DNA of 64,000 bases from an uncultured Gemmiger sp. (GCF_934561205.1 NZ_CAKTFU010000004.1:130512-194511); one strand, 5' to 3'; positions 9,094 to 18,575 are shown, counted from the stretch's first letter. Translations and numbers: made by a program. The notes: generated by a model not told the origin, from the letters alone.

Positions 9094-11868
9094 TTGCCGC
9101 AGAACTACAACGACACCATCCATAAGATGCAGACCCCGTTTGAAATGCGCGCCGGTCTGCCCAAGAAAGAACCCAAAATGCTGGAGGACTGGCAGAAGAA
9201 CCACGTCTACGAGCAGATGATCAAGAACAACGAGGGCAAGCCCCAGTACATTCTGCACGACGGCCCTCCGTATGCCAACGGCAACATTCACATGGGCACG
9301 GCGCTGAATAAGATCATCAAGGACATCATCATCCGCTATAAGAACATGTCCGGCTTCCAGGCCCCGTATGTGCCCGGCTACGACACCCACGGTCTGCCCA
9401 TTGAGCTGAAAGCTCTCAGCTCTCTGGGTGACAAGAAATCCGGCGTTTCCAAGCTGGAGCTGCGCCAGATCTGCAAGGAGTTCGCCACCGAGCATATCGA
9501 CGTTATGAACGAGCAGTTCCAGCGTCTGGGTGTGCAGGGCGACTTCGCCAACCCCTACCTGACCCTGCGTCCCGAATTTGAGGCCCGCCAGGTCGAGATT
9601 TTCGGCGAGATGGCCAAGAAGGGCTACATCTACAAGGGCATGAAGGCCGTTTACTGGTGCCCTGAGGACCGTACCGCCCTGGCTGAGGCGGAGATCGAGT
9701 ACGCCGAGGACGAGTGCGATTCCATCTATGTCCGCTTTAAGCTGACCGGCGATGCCAAGGGTGTGCTGGCCAAGCACAATATCCCGCTGGAAAAGGCATG
9801 GATCGTCATCTGGACCACCACCACCTGGACCCTGCCCGCCAACGTTGCCACCTGCCTGAACCCCAACCTGGAATACGCCTTTGTCAAGATCGGCGACGAG
9901 TACCATATCATGGCTGCCGGTCTGGTGGAAGCCACCATGAAGGGCTGCCATATTGACGAGTACGAGATCCTGCCCGAAACCGTTCTGGGCAGTGAGCTGG
10001 AACTGATGGAGTACAAGCACCCCTTCCTGGATCGCACGGGTCTGGTGATTTTGGGTGACCACGTCACGCTGGAAGGCGGCACCGGTTGCGTCCATACCGC
10101 CCCCGGCCACGGCGTTGAGGACTTTGAGGTCTGCGTCAACCACTATCCCCAGCTGCCCGTTGTCGTGCCCGTCGATGAGGCAGGCCGCCTGACCGAGGAG
10201 GCCGGTGCCGAGTTTGCCGGCTTGAAGGTGTGGACTGCCAACAAGGTCATTCTGGAGCATATCAAGGAAAGCGGCCACCTGATGGGCGTGCAGCACATCA
10301 CCCACCAGTACCCGCATTGCTGGCGCTGCCATCATCCCATCATTTTCCGCGCGACCGAGCAGTGGTTCTGCTCCATTGACGCCTTCAAGGAGGATGTCTA
10401 CAAAGCCATCGACAGTGTAAAGTGGCAGCCCGCTTGGGGTCACGACCGTATGGCGGGCATGGTGCGCGACCGCAGCGACTGGTGCATCAGCCGCCAGCGC
10501 GTCTGGGGCGTGCCCATCCCGGTATTCTACTGCAAGAAGTGCGGCAAGTACCACATCACCGATGCCTCCATCAAGGCTGTGTCCGACCTGTTCCGCAGCG
10601 AGGGCAGCGATGCCTGGTACAAGTACGATGCCAACGAGATCATGCCCAAGGGCGAGGTCTGCGAGTGCGGTGCCTCCGACTGGGAGAAGGATCCCGACAT
10701 CATGGACGTCTGGTTTGACTCCGGCTCTACCTGGAGTGCTGTCTGCCGTGAGCGTCCCGAGCTGCGCTGGCCCGTCGATATGTATATGGAAGGCGCCGAC
10801 CAGTTCCGCGGCTGGTTCCAGTCCAGCCTGCTGACCAGCGTTGCCACGCAGGGCGTTGCCCCGTACCGTGAGGTGCTGTGCCACGGCTGGGTCGTCGATG
10901 CCCAGGGCAAGCAGATGCACAAATCTGCCGGCAACGGCATGGAGCCTGCCGAGATCATCCGTGATTACGGCGCCGATATCATCCGCCTGTGGGTCGCCTC
11001 CAGCGACTATACCGTCGATGTCCGCGCCGGCAAGGAAATCTTCCGCCAGTTGAGCGAGGCTTACCGCAAAATGCGCAACACAGCGCGCTTTATGCTGGGC
11101 AACATCAACGATTTTGACCCCGCCAAGGATATGGTGGCGGACGACCAGCTGTTTGAGATTGACCGCTGGGCGCTGGAAGCCTGCAACAAGCTGACCGCCA
11201 ACCTGCGCGACGCTTACGAGCATTACGATTTCAGCCGCGCCTACCACGCGCTGTACAACTTCTGCGTCATTGATATGTCCAACTTCTATATGGACGTCAT
11301 CAAGGATCGCCTGTACTGCGCCGACGACCATGCCCGCCGCTGCGCACAGAGCGCACTGTACCGGATTTTGGTGGACTTCACCAAGCTGCTCAGCCCCATC
11401 CTGTGCTTCACCAGCCAGGAAATCTGGAGCTATGTGCCCAAGCTGCCCGGCATGAAGGACTATGTCGTGTTTGAGCAGATGCCGGAGGTCAAGCCCTGCG
11501 CCGATGAGGCCTTTACCGCCAAGTGGGACAAGATCATGGCTATTCGTGACGATGTCAAGAAGGTTCTGGAACAGGCTCGTGCCGATAAGGTCATCGGTTC
11601 GGCTCTGGAAGCCCGCCTGACGCTGTACTGCTCCAAGGAGCTGTATGACTTCCTGAATGTCATCCCCATGGATGAACTGGCGGACCTGTTCATCGTGTCC
11701 AAGGTCGACCTCGTCGAGGGCGAGGGCGGCGTCAAGGGTCTGGTCGAGGGTCTTGGTGCTGCTGCCGAACACGCGGCAGGCGACAAGTGCCAGCGCTGCT
11801 GGAAGTATGAGCCTTCCGTTGGCGAAAACGGTCTGTGCCCGCGCTGCGCCAGCGTCCTGGGTCTGTAA
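9094..11868 (+). CDS. ileS: Isoleucyl-tRNA synthetase
   Basis: IleS charges tRNA-Ile. The sequence has the class I signature in the form PPYANGNIHMGTALNK, an editing domain (WTTTTWTLPANVA, GTGCVHTAPGHG), a KMSKS variant reading QMHKS, and a C-terminal zinc finger with two Cys-x2-Cys pairs. I chose TTG at 9094, which has GAGGAG 11 bases upstream and gives 924 residues. GTG at 9055 or ATG at 9127 are alternatives. No T-box leader is recognisable in the roughly 100 bases before the gene. Confidence 0.96.
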   Translation: MPQNYNDTIHKMQTPFEMRAGLPKKEPKMLEDWQKNHVYEQMIKNNEGKPQYILHDGPPYANGNIHMGTALNKIIKDIIIRYKNMSGFQAPYVPGYDTHGLPIELKALSSLGDKKSGVSKLELRQICKEFATEHIDVMNEQFQRLGVQGDFANPYLTLRPEFEARQVEIFGEMAKKGYIYKGMKAVYWCPEDRTALAEAEIEYAEDECDSIYVRFKLTGDAKGVLAKHNIPLEKAWIVIWTTTTWTLPANVATCLNPNLEYAFVKIGDEYHIMAAGLVEATMKGCHIDEYEILPETVLGSELELMEYKHPFLDRTGLVILGDHVTLEGGTGCVHTAPGHGVEDFEVCVNHYPQLPVVVPVDEAGRLTEEAGAEFAGLKVWTANKVILEHIKESGHLMGVQHITHQYPHCWRCHHPIIFRATEQWFCSIDAFKEDVYKAIDSVKWQPAWGHDRMAGMVRDRSDWCISRQRVWGVPIPVFYCKKCGKYHITDASIKAVSDLFRSEGSDAWYKYDANEIMPKGEVCECGASDWEKDPDIMDVWFDSGSTWSAVCRERPELRWPVDMYMEGADQFRGWFQSSLLTSVATQGVAPYREVLCHGWVVDAQGKQMHKSAGNGMEPAEIIRDYGADIIRLWVASSDYTVDVRAGKEIFRQLSEAYRKMRNTARFMLGNINDFDPAKDMVADDQLFEIDRWALEACNKLTANLRDAYEHYDFSRAYHALYNFCVIDMSNFYMDVIKDRLYCADDHARRCAQSALYRILVDFTKLLSPILCFTSQEIWSYVPKLPGMKDYVVFEQMPEVKPCADEAFTAKWDKIMAIRDDVKKVLEQARADKVIGSALEARLTLYCSKELYDFLNVIPMDELADLFIVSKVDLVEGEGGVKGLVEGLGAAAEHAAGDKCQRCWKYEPSVGENGLCPRCASVLGL

Positions 11869-11877
11869 TTTATTCTT

Positions 11878-11915
11878 CAGCGGTGCTTATAATAGGTAAG
11901 CACCGCTGATTTTTT
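11878..11915 (+). terminator. Rho-independent terminator of ileS
   Basis: A perfect 12-bp stem (11878-11889 with 11897-11908) around a 7-base loop is followed by six T. It ends 14 bases before lspA. Confidence 0.93.
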
Positions 11916-11929
11916 AGTATAGGTGTTCT

Positions 11930-12439
11930 ATGATTTTTGGTATTGTTTCGGTTCTGGCGGCGGTTGCTTTGGTGGCCGTTGACCAGGCTATTAAGCTGTG
12001 GGCCTCGGCCAATTTGCAGCCGGTCGGGGCTATGCCGGTTTTGCCCGGCATTGTGGAGCTGCGGTTTTGCCTGAATGACGGCATGGCGTTTTCCATGCTG
12101 GCGGGCAAGCAGGCGCTGTTGATCGGGGTGACTTCCCTTATGCTGCTGGCGGTGCTCATCATGCTGTTTGTGCGCAAAATGCCCCCGGCAGAGCGCATAG
12201 CCTGGACGCTTGTGCTGGGCGGCGGCGTGGGGAATCTCGTCGACCGTGTGCTCAACGGCGTGGTGGTGGATTACATCAACGTGCTGTTTATGAACTTTGC
12301 CATCTTCAATTTTGCGGATATCTGCGTCTGTGTGGGTGTGGCGCTGCTGATACTTGCGGCGCTGTGGGAAACCCGCCAAGACGAAAAAGCCGCAAAAGCC
12401 GGCCAACAAAAGGAAACCGATGCCCATGAAGCCGATTGA
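11930..12439 (+). CDS. lspA: Lipoprotein signal peptidase (SPase II)
   Basis: LspA cleaves lipoprotein signal peptides ahead of the lipidated cysteine. The 169-residue protein has four membrane segments and the two catalytic aspartates in GNLVDRV (Asp105) and FNFADI (Asp130), plus NDGMAFS. The C-terminus is charged and slightly extended. It overlaps the following pseudouridine synthase by 20 bases. Two lipoproteins in this window (34726-35826 and 38214-39377) are plausible substrates. Confidence 0.96.
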   Translation: MIFGIVSVLAAVALVAVDQAIKLWASANLQPVGAMPVLPGIVELRFCLNDGMAFSMLAGKQALLIGVTSLMLLAVLIMLFVRKMPPAERIAWTLVLGGGVGNLVDRVLNGVVVDYINVLFMNFAIFNFADICVCVGVALLILAALWETRQDEKAAKAGQQKETDAHEAD

Positions 12440-13358
12440 ACTGGTAGCTGATTCCCAAAGTTCGGGACGTCTGGATGCCTGGCTGGCGGCACAGTGCGGC
12501 GAGCTTTCCCGCACGGCGGTGCAGAATCTGATCGAGCAGGGGGCAGTGACCGCTGACAGTGCGCCGGTCAACAAAAAGGATAAGGTGCGCCCCGGCGCGG
12601 TCTATCGTGTCGAGGTGCCTGACCCCGCGCCCATTGAGGCGCAGCCCCAGGATATTCCGCTGGAAATCGTCTACGAGGACGATGACCTGCTGGTGGTCAA
12701 CAAGCCCAAGGGCATGGTGGTGCACCCCGCACCCGGCAACCCCGATAAAACCATGGTCAACGCGCTTTTGTACCACTGCGCGGGGCGGCTTTCCGGTGTG
12801 GGGGGCGCGATACGCCCCGGCATTGTCCACCGTATCGACAAGGATACCAGCGGCCTTTTGGTGGTGGCCAAAAACGATGCCACACACCAAGCGCTGACCG
12901 AGCAGATGAGCGTACACAGCATCCACCGCGTTTACCATGCGGTGGTGTACGGCAATCTCAAGGAGGACGAGGGCTTTGTGGAAGGGTTTCTCGGCCGTGA
13001 CCCCAGGGATCGCAAAAAGATGGCGGTGCTGCCGCAGGGAGCGCCCGGCACCAAGTATGCCTACACAAGCTGGCGCGTGCTGGAGCGTTTCGGTAAATTC
13101 ACTTACATTGCCTGCAAGCTCAAAACCGGCCGCACCCATCAGATTCGTGTGCACATGGCATCCTTGGGTCACCCGCTGGCAGGGGACGCCGTATACGGCC
13201 CGCGCAACGTCATAAAAAGCCTGAACGGCCAGTGTCTGCATGCTAAGGAGTTGGGCTTTGTGCACCCCGCAACGGGGGAGTGGGTGCAGTTCGATTCCCC
13301 CTTGCCGCCCTATTTTACCGACTATCTGAACCGGCTAAGAAAGGAAAATCCTGTATGA
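12420..13358 (+). CDS. RluA/RluD-family pseudouridine synthase
   Basis: This enzyme isomerises uridine in RNA, most likely large-subunit rRNA. An N-terminal S4 domain (about residues 15-75) precedes the catalytic domain with HRIDKDTSGLLVVAK, whose second Asp (near residue 141) is the catalytic residue. RTHQIRVHMASLGHPLAGD completes the family pattern. The ATG at 12420 has AAAGGAAA upstream and lies within lspA; the lspA-rluD (ylyB-like) order is conserved in Firmicutes. The exact target base cannot be read from the sequence. Confidence 0.93.
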   Translation: MPMKPIELVADSQSSGRLDAWLAAQCGELSRTAVQNLIEQGAVTADSAPVNKKDKVRPGAVYRVEVPDPAPIEAQPQDIPLEIVYEDDDLLVVNKPKGMVVHPAPGNPDKTMVNALLYHCAGRLSGVGGAIRPGIVHRIDKDTSGLLVVAKNDATHQALTEQMSVHSIHRVYHAVVYGNLKEDEGFVEGFLGRDPRDRKKMAVLPQGAPGTKYAYTSWRVLERFGKFTYIACKLKTGRTHQIRVHMASLGHPLAGDAVYGPRNVIKSLNGQCLHAKELGFVHPATGEWVQFDSPLPPYFTDYLNRLRKENPV

Positions 13359-14185
13359 GTTTTCTGCTCAGCGATACCCTTGTGGTATGTGATATGGATA
13401 ATACGCTGCTTACGGCCAAGGAGGGGCTGCCCCCCTGCAACCGCACGGTGATCCAACTGTTTACCGAGATGGGCGGGCTGTTCACCGTGGCTACCGGACG
13501 CCCGCCGGAGTCCATCCGTGCGGCGCTGCCGGGCATCACGCTGTCCTCGCCTGCAATCTCCTGCAACGGTGCGCTGCTGTACGATTTTGCCGACAACACG
13601 GTGCTGCAGCGCTCGACCCTAAACCGTGAGCAGGCTACCACGGCCATTCTTGATGTGATGGAGCATTTCCCCCGCATGGGTGTGGAGGTTATGGCGGGCG
13701 ACGGCGAAATGTATGTCGTGCGCGCCAACGAGACCACACACGCCCATCAGGTGGACGAGCAGCTGGGCAGCGTTGCCTGCCCGCTGGAAAATGTGCCCGA
13801 CGGCTGGGTCAAGGTGGTGTTTGCCGCCGACCCCGAGAGCATCCGCAAGCTGTCGCAGTACACCAAAAACCACTATTACGGCGGGGAAAACTACTTTTCC
13901 CACACCAACAGCATCTATCTGGAAATCATGCCGGGCGGCGTCAGCAAGGCCAGCGGACTGCAAAACCTCTGTACGCTGCTGGGCAAAAACATCAAAAAAA
14001 CCATCGTCATCGGTGATTATTACAACGATTTGGAGCTGATGCGTGCGGGCGGCTACGCCGTGGCTGTGGCGAACGCCCCGGCTGAAGTCAAGGCCGCTGC
14101 GGACTTTGTGACCACCTGCACCTGCTCCGAGGGTGCGGTGGGCGAGTTCCTGTACGACCTGATGGAAAAAGCAAACCGCATCTGA
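13355..14185 (+). CDS. Cof-type HAD-IIB hydrolase
   Basis: The 276-residue protein shows HAD motif I as DMDNTLL near residue 15, motif II as VATGRPPES, and the final motif as IGDYYNDLELM, typical of Cof-like phosphatases acting on sugar phosphates or nucleotides. The ATG overlaps the stop of the upstream gene by four bases (ATGA), so it is translationally coupled. The substrate is unknown. Confidence 0.88.
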   Translation: MSFLLSDTLVVCDMDNTLLTAKEGLPPCNRTVIQLFTEMGGLFTVATGRPPESIRAALPGITLSSPAISCNGALLYDFADNTVLQRSTLNREQATTAILDVMEHFPRMGVEVMAGDGEMYVVRANETTHAHQVDEQLGSVACPLENVPDGWVKVVFAADPESIRKLSQYTKNHYYGGENYFSHTNSIYLEIMPGGVSKASGLQNLCTLLGKNIKKTIVIGDYYNDLELMRAGGYAVAVANAPAEVKAAADFVTTCTCSEGAVGEFLYDLMEKANRI

Positions 14186-14203
14186 GAATTGCGAGGTGCC
14201 GCC

Positions 14204-14677
14204 ATGAGAGTTACGGATTTTATGGATGCTAAGGGAATCCTGCTGCATGCCAATATCAACACCCTGCAAGACACGGTGGGGATCCTGGTGGAATTGCAGG
14301 AAGGACTGGGAGTCATTACCAACGGGACGGCCTGCTACAATGCCGCCTGCAAGCGCGAGACGATGGGCGGGACTACCGCCATCGGGCAGGGGATCGCCCT
14401 GCCGCACACGGCCAACGCCGGTGTCTGTGCGCCGGGGGTGTCGGCGGTGGTGCTGCGCCGCGGTGTGGACTGGGGCGCGCCAGACGAGCAACCTGTGGAT
14501 TTGATTTTTATGGTGGCTATGCCGCCCCATAACGAGAGTCTGCACCTGCAGGTGCTGGCACGCCTTGTCAATCTGCTGCAAAAAAAGACACTGACCGATG
14601 CCTTGCGCACTGCATCCACCCCTGAACGTTTTCTGGAATTGCTCAAGAGGGCCGAGGCCGACTGCTTTGCGGAATGA
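14204..14677 (+). CDS. Stand-alone PTS EIIA domain, fructose/mannitol (PtsN) type
   Basis: This 157-residue protein contains only an EIIA domain, with the phospho-accepting histidine in GIALPHT. EIIA takes phosphate from HPr and passes it to EIIB, or acts as a regulator when it stands alone. No EIIB or EIIC gene lies nearby. The ATG at 14204 follows GAGGTG. It sits between a HAD hydrolase and a DUF1294 protein, overlapping the latter by four bases. A regulatory PtsN-like role is possible but unproven. Confidence 0.85.
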   Translation: MRVTDFMDAKGILLHANINTLQDTVGILVELQEGLGVITNGTACYNAACKRETMGGTTAIGQGIALPHTANAGVCAPGVSAVVLRRGVDWGAPDEQPVDLIFMVAMPPHNESLHLQVLARLVNLLQKKTLTDALRTASTPERFLELLKRAEADCFAE

Positions 14678-14940
14678 TGGATAAAATGTTGTGGATTTAC
14701 TTGGCTGCAATGAACGCTGCAGCGTTTGTTATGATGGGTGCTGACAAGCACCGCGCTCGCAGGGGACGCTGGCGTATCTCCGAAAAGGCCCTGTTTGCCG
14801 CCGCCTTGGCGGGCGGCAGCGCGGGAGCAATTTTGGGAATGCAAATTTTTCGCCATAAGACCCGCCACCGGTATTTTGTGTGGGGCATGCCCGCGATCCT
14901 TGCCCTGCAGCTGGTGCTTTTCTGCCGCTATGCGGTGTGA
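14674..14940 (+). CDS. DUF1294 small membrane protein
   Basis: The 88-residue protein has three hydrophobic segments and the family pattern MGADKHRARRGRWRISEK, then GGSAGAILGM and FRHKTRHRYF. This matches DUF1294, whose function is unknown. It starts within the stop codon of the EIIA gene (ATGA overlap), so the two are translated together. Confidence 0.85.
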   Translation: MMDKMLWIYLAAMNAAAFVMMGADKHRARRGRWRISEKALFAAALAGGSAGAILGMQIFRHKTRHRYFVWGMPAILALQLVLFCRYAV

Positions 14941-15089
14941 AACCGGGAAATGACCCTTTATCGCATATTTTTTGCAAAACAAAGTGCGGGGCAGGCTTTG
15001 TGTAAGTTGATAAATTCGTAACAATCAGGGCTTGATATTTTATTAACTTTGCGAAATATTTTGTCGTCTGCCACAAAGTTGCACATTTG

Positions 15090-15119
15090 TTGCTGAAATT
15101 TTTTGAAATGTTCTATAAT
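15090..15119 (+). promoter_or_regulatory. Upstream pta promoter candidate
   Basis: TTGCTG at 15090-15095 and TATAAT at 15114-15119 are 18 bases apart. It lies 30 bases upstream of a second, better promoter. Confidence 0.5.
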
Positions 15120-15121
15120 CT

Positions 15122-15149
15122 TTGCATTGGGCAAAATCGGTGCTATAAT
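15122..15149 (+). promoter_or_regulatory. Main pta promoter with extended -10
   Basis: TTGCAT at 15122-15127, a 16-base spacer and TATAAT at 15144-15149, preceded by the extended TGC element. This is one of the strongest promoters in the window and fits a highly expressed fermentation gene. Confidence 0.75.
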
Positions 15150-15203
15150 AGAAGTGCAAGCGAAGCGCAGGGTCTCTGCGCAGAATATATGGAGGTAAAA
15201 AGT

Positions 15204-16169
15204 ATGTCCATTTTTGAGAATTTCGAAAAGAAACTGCAGGCAGAGCCCAAGTCCATCGTGTTTACCGAGGGCACCGATGCCCGCATCCTGTCCGCTGCCA
15301 GCCGCCTTGTGGCAGGCAAGACCCTGAAGGTCATTCTGCTGGGCAATGTGGAGGAAGTCAAGAAGGCAGCTGCCGAGGGCGGCTTTGCCATTGACGGTGC
15401 AGAGATCCTGGACCCTGCCAACTATGAAGGTTTTGACGAGATGGTCGCCAAGATGGTAGAACTGCGCAAGGGCAAGATGACCGATGAGCAGTGCCGTGCT
15501 GCCCTGTCCAAGGGCAACTACTTCGGCACCATGCTGGTCAAGATGGGCAAGGCTGACTGCCTGCTGGGCGGTGCAACCTACTCCACCGCCGACACTGTGC
15601 GCCCCGCGCTGCAGCTGATTAAGTGCAAGCCCGGCATCAAGTCCGTCAGCTCCTGCTTTATCCTGATGCGCGGCAATGAGAGCATCGCCATGGGCGACTG
15701 CGCCATCAACATTGACCCCACCGAGGACGAGATCGTCGAGTCCACCGTGGAGACCGCCCACACCGCCGAGGTGTTTGGCATTGATCCCCGCGTGGCGCTG
15801 CTGTCCTACTCCACCAAGGGCTCCGGCAAGGGCGAAACCGTGGACAAGATGCGCAATGCCACCCTGCGTGTGCAGGAGGCTCACCCCGAACTGAAGGTCG
15901 ACGGCGAGCTGCAGTTTGACGCTGCCGTTGCCCCCGAGGTCGGCCAGCTGAAGGCACCCGGCTCCAAGGTGGCCGGCTATGCCAACACCTTTATCTTCCC
16001 CAACATCAATGCCGGCAACATCGGCTACAAGATCGCTCAGCGTCTGGGCGGTTATGAGGCTTACGGCCCCATTCTGCAGGGTCTGAATGCCCCCATCAAT
16101 GACCTGTCCCGCGGCTGCAACGCCGAGGAGGTCTACAAGATGGCCCTGATTACCGCTGCCCTGATCTGA
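15204..16169 (+). CDS. pta: Phosphate acetyltransferase
   Basis: Pta converts acetyl-CoA and phosphate to acetyl phosphate, the step before ATP formation by acetate kinase. The 321-residue protein has the family signatures GGATYSTADTVRPALQLIK, VALLSYSTKGSGKG, and the C-terminal NTFIFPNINAGNIGYKIAQR. The start has GGAGG upstream and two sigma-A-like promoters. The gene stands alone with its own terminator; no ackA lies beside it in this window. Confidence 0.95.
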   Translation: MSIFENFEKKLQAEPKSIVFTEGTDARILSAASRLVAGKTLKVILLGNVEEVKKAAAEGGFAIDGAEILDPANYEGFDEMVAKMVELRKGKMTDEQCRAALSKGNYFGTMLVKMGKADCLLGGATYSTADTVRPALQLIKCKPGIKSVSSCFILMRGNESIAMGDCAINIDPTEDEIVESTVETAHTAEVFGIDPRVALLSYSTKGSGKGETVDKMRNATLRVQEAHPELKVDGELQFDAAVAPEVGQLKAPGSKVAGYANTFIFPNINAGNIGYKIAQRLGGYEAYGPILQGLNAPINDLSRGCNAEEVYKMALITAALI

Positions 16170-16185
16170 TAAGATTTGTATAAGC

Positions 16186-16220
16186 ACAGCCCCTGCGCCA
16201 AAAGCGCAGGGGCTGTTTTG
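16186..16220 (+). terminator. Rho-independent terminator of pta
   Basis: A 13-bp stem (16186-16198 with 16204-16216) closes a CAAAA loop and is followed by T residues. Confidence 0.9.
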
Positions 16221-16231
16221 CACATAGGAAC

Positions 16232-16262
16232 AAAAAAGTACCCCGCATATCATGCGGGGTAC
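16232..16262 (-). terminator. Rho-independent terminator of luxS (minus strand)
   Basis: An 11-bp perfect stem (16238-16248 with 16252-16262) with a 3-base loop is followed, reading the minus strand, by six T. It ends the pyk-luxS unit. Confidence 0.9.
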
Positions 16263-16276
16263 AGGCTATATGAGCA

Positions 16277-16738
16277 TTAGTAATGCAGATGCTCGGCGTC
16301 CAGTGCATTCAGCACGGGAACCATGGCGGCGGCCTCCGCGCGGGCGGCGATGGGGTCCAGCATCAGGTAGTTGCCGCACTCGACAGCCGAGGCGCCGGGA
16401 ATATCACCGGTATACTCTGCCATCCAGGCGAAGGCATTGCGGGTCAGTTCCAGCGCTTCGGCGGGGGTCAGCCCGGTGGTCACCAGATAAAACCCGGTCA
16501 GGCAGCCCATGGGGCCGACATATACAACGCCCTTGCTGAATCGGCTGTTGCGGGCGTAGGTGGCAAACAGGTGCTCCAGTGTATGGGCGCAGGCAGGGGA
16601 GAGATAGCTGCCGTGGTTAGGGCGCTTCATGCGCACGTCCCAGGTCAGGATCTCCCCGTTGGCACCGTCCCGACGCGAAAGATACATGCCGGGCAGCAGG
16701 GTAGTGTGATCCACGCAGAAACTGGCGATACGTTCCAT
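16277..16738 (-). CDS. luxS: S-ribosylhomocysteine lyase LuxS
   Basis: LuxS cleaves S-ribosylhomocysteine to homocysteine and DPD, the AI-2 precursor, in the activated methyl cycle. The metal ligands are His52 and His56 in HTLEH and Cys121 in ECGNY; the catalytic Cys79 is in GPMGCLTGFY. Length (153) is normal. It follows pyk by 11 bases with AGGAG before the ATG, so it is probably read from the pyk promoter. No pfs gene is nearby. Confidence 0.97.
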   Translation of the reverse strand: MERIASFCVDHTTLLPGMYLSRRDGANGEILTWDVRMKRPNHGSYLSPACAHTLEHLFATYARNSRFSKGVVYVGPMGCLTGFYLVTTGLTPAEALELTRNAFAWMAEYTGDIPGASAVECGNYLMLDPIAARAEAAAMVPVLNALDAEHLHY

Positions 16739-16749
16739 AAAAAGGCTCC

Positions 16750-18495
16750 TTATTTGGCCATGGCCTGCACAACGCCGCGGCTGCAGTCCATGGAAATCAA
16801 CATGCCGTCCTGCAGGGTGCGGGTGGCGTTGGTGGCACCGATGATGACCGCCTTGTCCAGGGTCAGCCCCACAATGGCAGAGTGGCTGTTGGCACCGGCT
16901 TCCTCGGTGATGATGCCGGCAGCCTGTTTCATAAAGGGCAGGGCATCGTTGGTGGTAAAGGGCACGACCAGAATCTGGCCGGGCTTGAATTTTTTGTTGG
17001 CCTCGGCGGCGTTGCGGCAGACGCAGACCTCGCCCTTGACATTGTGGTGACCGATGCCTACACCGGCCAGCAGGGAGTTGCCTACCATGTGAACCTTAAT
17101 CATGTTGGTGGTGCCGGAAACGCCAACGGGCACACCGGCGGTGACTACTACCATATCGCCGGAGGAAACAAGGCCTGCTTTCTCGGCGGCCTCCACGGAC
17201 ATTTCGATCAGTTCATCGGTGGAATGGGCATAGCCGATCATCAGGGGGACTACGCCGCGGTAGACGTTCATCTGGCGGCGGGTGCTTTCGTCCAGAACAC
17301 AGGCAATGATGGGCACGTCGGGGCGGAAGCGGCTCAGCAAACGGGCGGTCTCGCCGCTCTTGGAGGCAGTGATGATGGCAGAGGCACCGACGTCGGCGGC
17401 AGTGGTGCAGGCTGCATGACCCACAGCGGCGCTGATGGTCATACGGGTGGATTCCGAACGGGCATGATGCACGAGGTTGTCAAAGTTGGAGTCAGCCTCG
17501 GTGGTCTCGGCAATGGCGGCCATGGCCTTCAGGGCCTCAACGGGGTACTTGCCTGCGGCGGTCTCGCCGGAAAGCATAACCGCGCCGGTGCCGTCATAGA
17601 TGGCGTTGGCAACGTCGGTGATTTCCGCACGGGTGGGGCGGGGGTTGACGATCATGGAGTCCAGCATCTGGGTGGCGGTGATGCAGATCTTGCCGGCGCT
17701 CATGGCGCGGTCGATCAGATGTTTCTGGATAGAGGGGATCTCGGCGTAGTCGATTTCAACGCCCATGTCGCCGCGGGCAACCATGATGCCGTCGGCAACG
17801 GTCAGGATCTCGTCAATGTTGTCGATGCCCTCCTGGTTCTCGATCTTGGCGATGATGCGCATGCTGCAATTATGGTCGTCCAGAACGTGGCGAATTTCCA
17901 TAATATCCTGGGCATTGCGGGTAAAGCTCGCAGAGATCAAATCAAAGCCCTGCTCAATGCCGAACAGGATATCGTTGCGGTCACGCTGGCTCATGTAGGG
18001 CATGGACAGGTGAACACCGGGCACATTTACACCCTTTTTGGTTTTGATAACGCCGTCGTTTTTGACGGTGCAGACAATATCGGTACCCTCAACGGCGTCG
18101 ATGGCCAGTTCGATCAGGCCGTCGTCCAGCATGATGCGGCCACCGGGCTGCACGTCGCGGGGCAGGTCCTTATAGGTGATGGAGCAGATTTCATTGCTGC
18201 CCTCTACATCGCGGGAGGTCAGGGTGAACTTCTGCCCGGCCACCAGCTTTTCGGTGCCGTTGGCAAAGGTGCCCAGACGAATCTCGGGGCCTTTGGTGTC
18301 CAGCATGGCGGCCACAGGCAGATCCAGTTCCTGAGCCAGAGAACGCAGCATACGGTAACGGCCCGCGTGCTCCTCGTAGTCACCGTGGGAGAAGTTAAAA
18401 CGGGCGACGTTCATACCGTTTTCCAGCAGCTGACGCAAAATGCCGGGCTTATCGGTGGAAGGGCCCATAGTACAAACAATTTTCGTTTTACGCAT
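16750..18495 (-). CDS. pyk: Pyruvate kinase with C-terminal PEP-utiliser domain
   Basis: Pyruvate kinase makes ATP and pyruvate from PEP at the end of glycolysis. The catalytic barrel is complete (RFNFSHGDYEEH, MVARGDMGVE, ATQMLDSM). The 581-residue length includes the extra C-terminal domain related to the PEP-utiliser mobile domain (EEAGANSHSAIVGL), as in Bacillus. The start follows CAGGAGG, and a clear promoter lies upstream. luxS is the next gene in the same unit. Confidence 0.97.
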   Translation of the reverse strand: MRKTKIVCTMGPSTDKPGILRQLLENGMNVARFNFSHGDYEEHAGRYRMLRSLAQELDLPVAAMLDTKGPEIRLGTFANGTEKLVAGQKFTLTSRDVEGSNEICSITYKDLPRDVQPGGRIMLDDGLIELAIDAVEGTDIVCTVKNDGVIKTKKGVNVPGVHLSMPYMSQRDRNDILFGIEQGFDLISASFTRNAQDIMEIRHVLDDHNCSMRIIAKIENQEGIDNIDEILTVADGIMVARGDMGVEIDYAEIPSIQKHLIDRAMSAGKICITATQMLDSMIVNPRPTRAEITDVANAIYDGTGAVMLSGETAAGKYPVEALKAMAAIAETTEADSNFDNLVHHARSESTRMTISAAVGHAACTTAADVGASAIITASKSGETARLLSRFRPDVPIIACVLDESTRRQMNVYRGVVPLMIGYAHSTDELIEMSVEAAEKAGLVSSGDMVVVTAGVPVGVSGTTNMIKVHMVGNSLLAGVGIGHHNVKGEVCVCRNAAEANKKFKPGQILVVPFTTNDALPFMKQAAGIITEEAGANSHSAIVGLTLDKAVIIGATNATRTLQDGMLISMDCSRGVVQAMAK

Positions 18496-18546
18496 GAGAA
18501 ATAACCTCCTGAGTATTCAAAAAAATACCAACTTTCCTCACTTTAT

Positions 18547-18575
18547 AGTATACTACAAATCATACGGGCAGGCAA
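18547..18575 (-). promoter_or_regulatory. pyk promoter
   Basis: On the minus strand TTGCCT (18570-18575) and TATACT (18547-18552) are separated by 17 bases, about 50 bases before the pyk start. Confidence 0.75.

Noticed and set aside
8842..11772. A 976-codon open frame on the minus strand opposite ileS
   Set aside because: It mirrors the codon pattern of ileS and divIVA in a GC-rich genome, has no recognisable domain, and the plus-strand genes are certain.
16882..18504. A 540-codon plus-strand frame opposite pyk
   Set aside because: It is Gly/Ala/His/Asp-rich in the way antisense frames are, and pyk on the minus strand is complete with a promoter and ribosome site.
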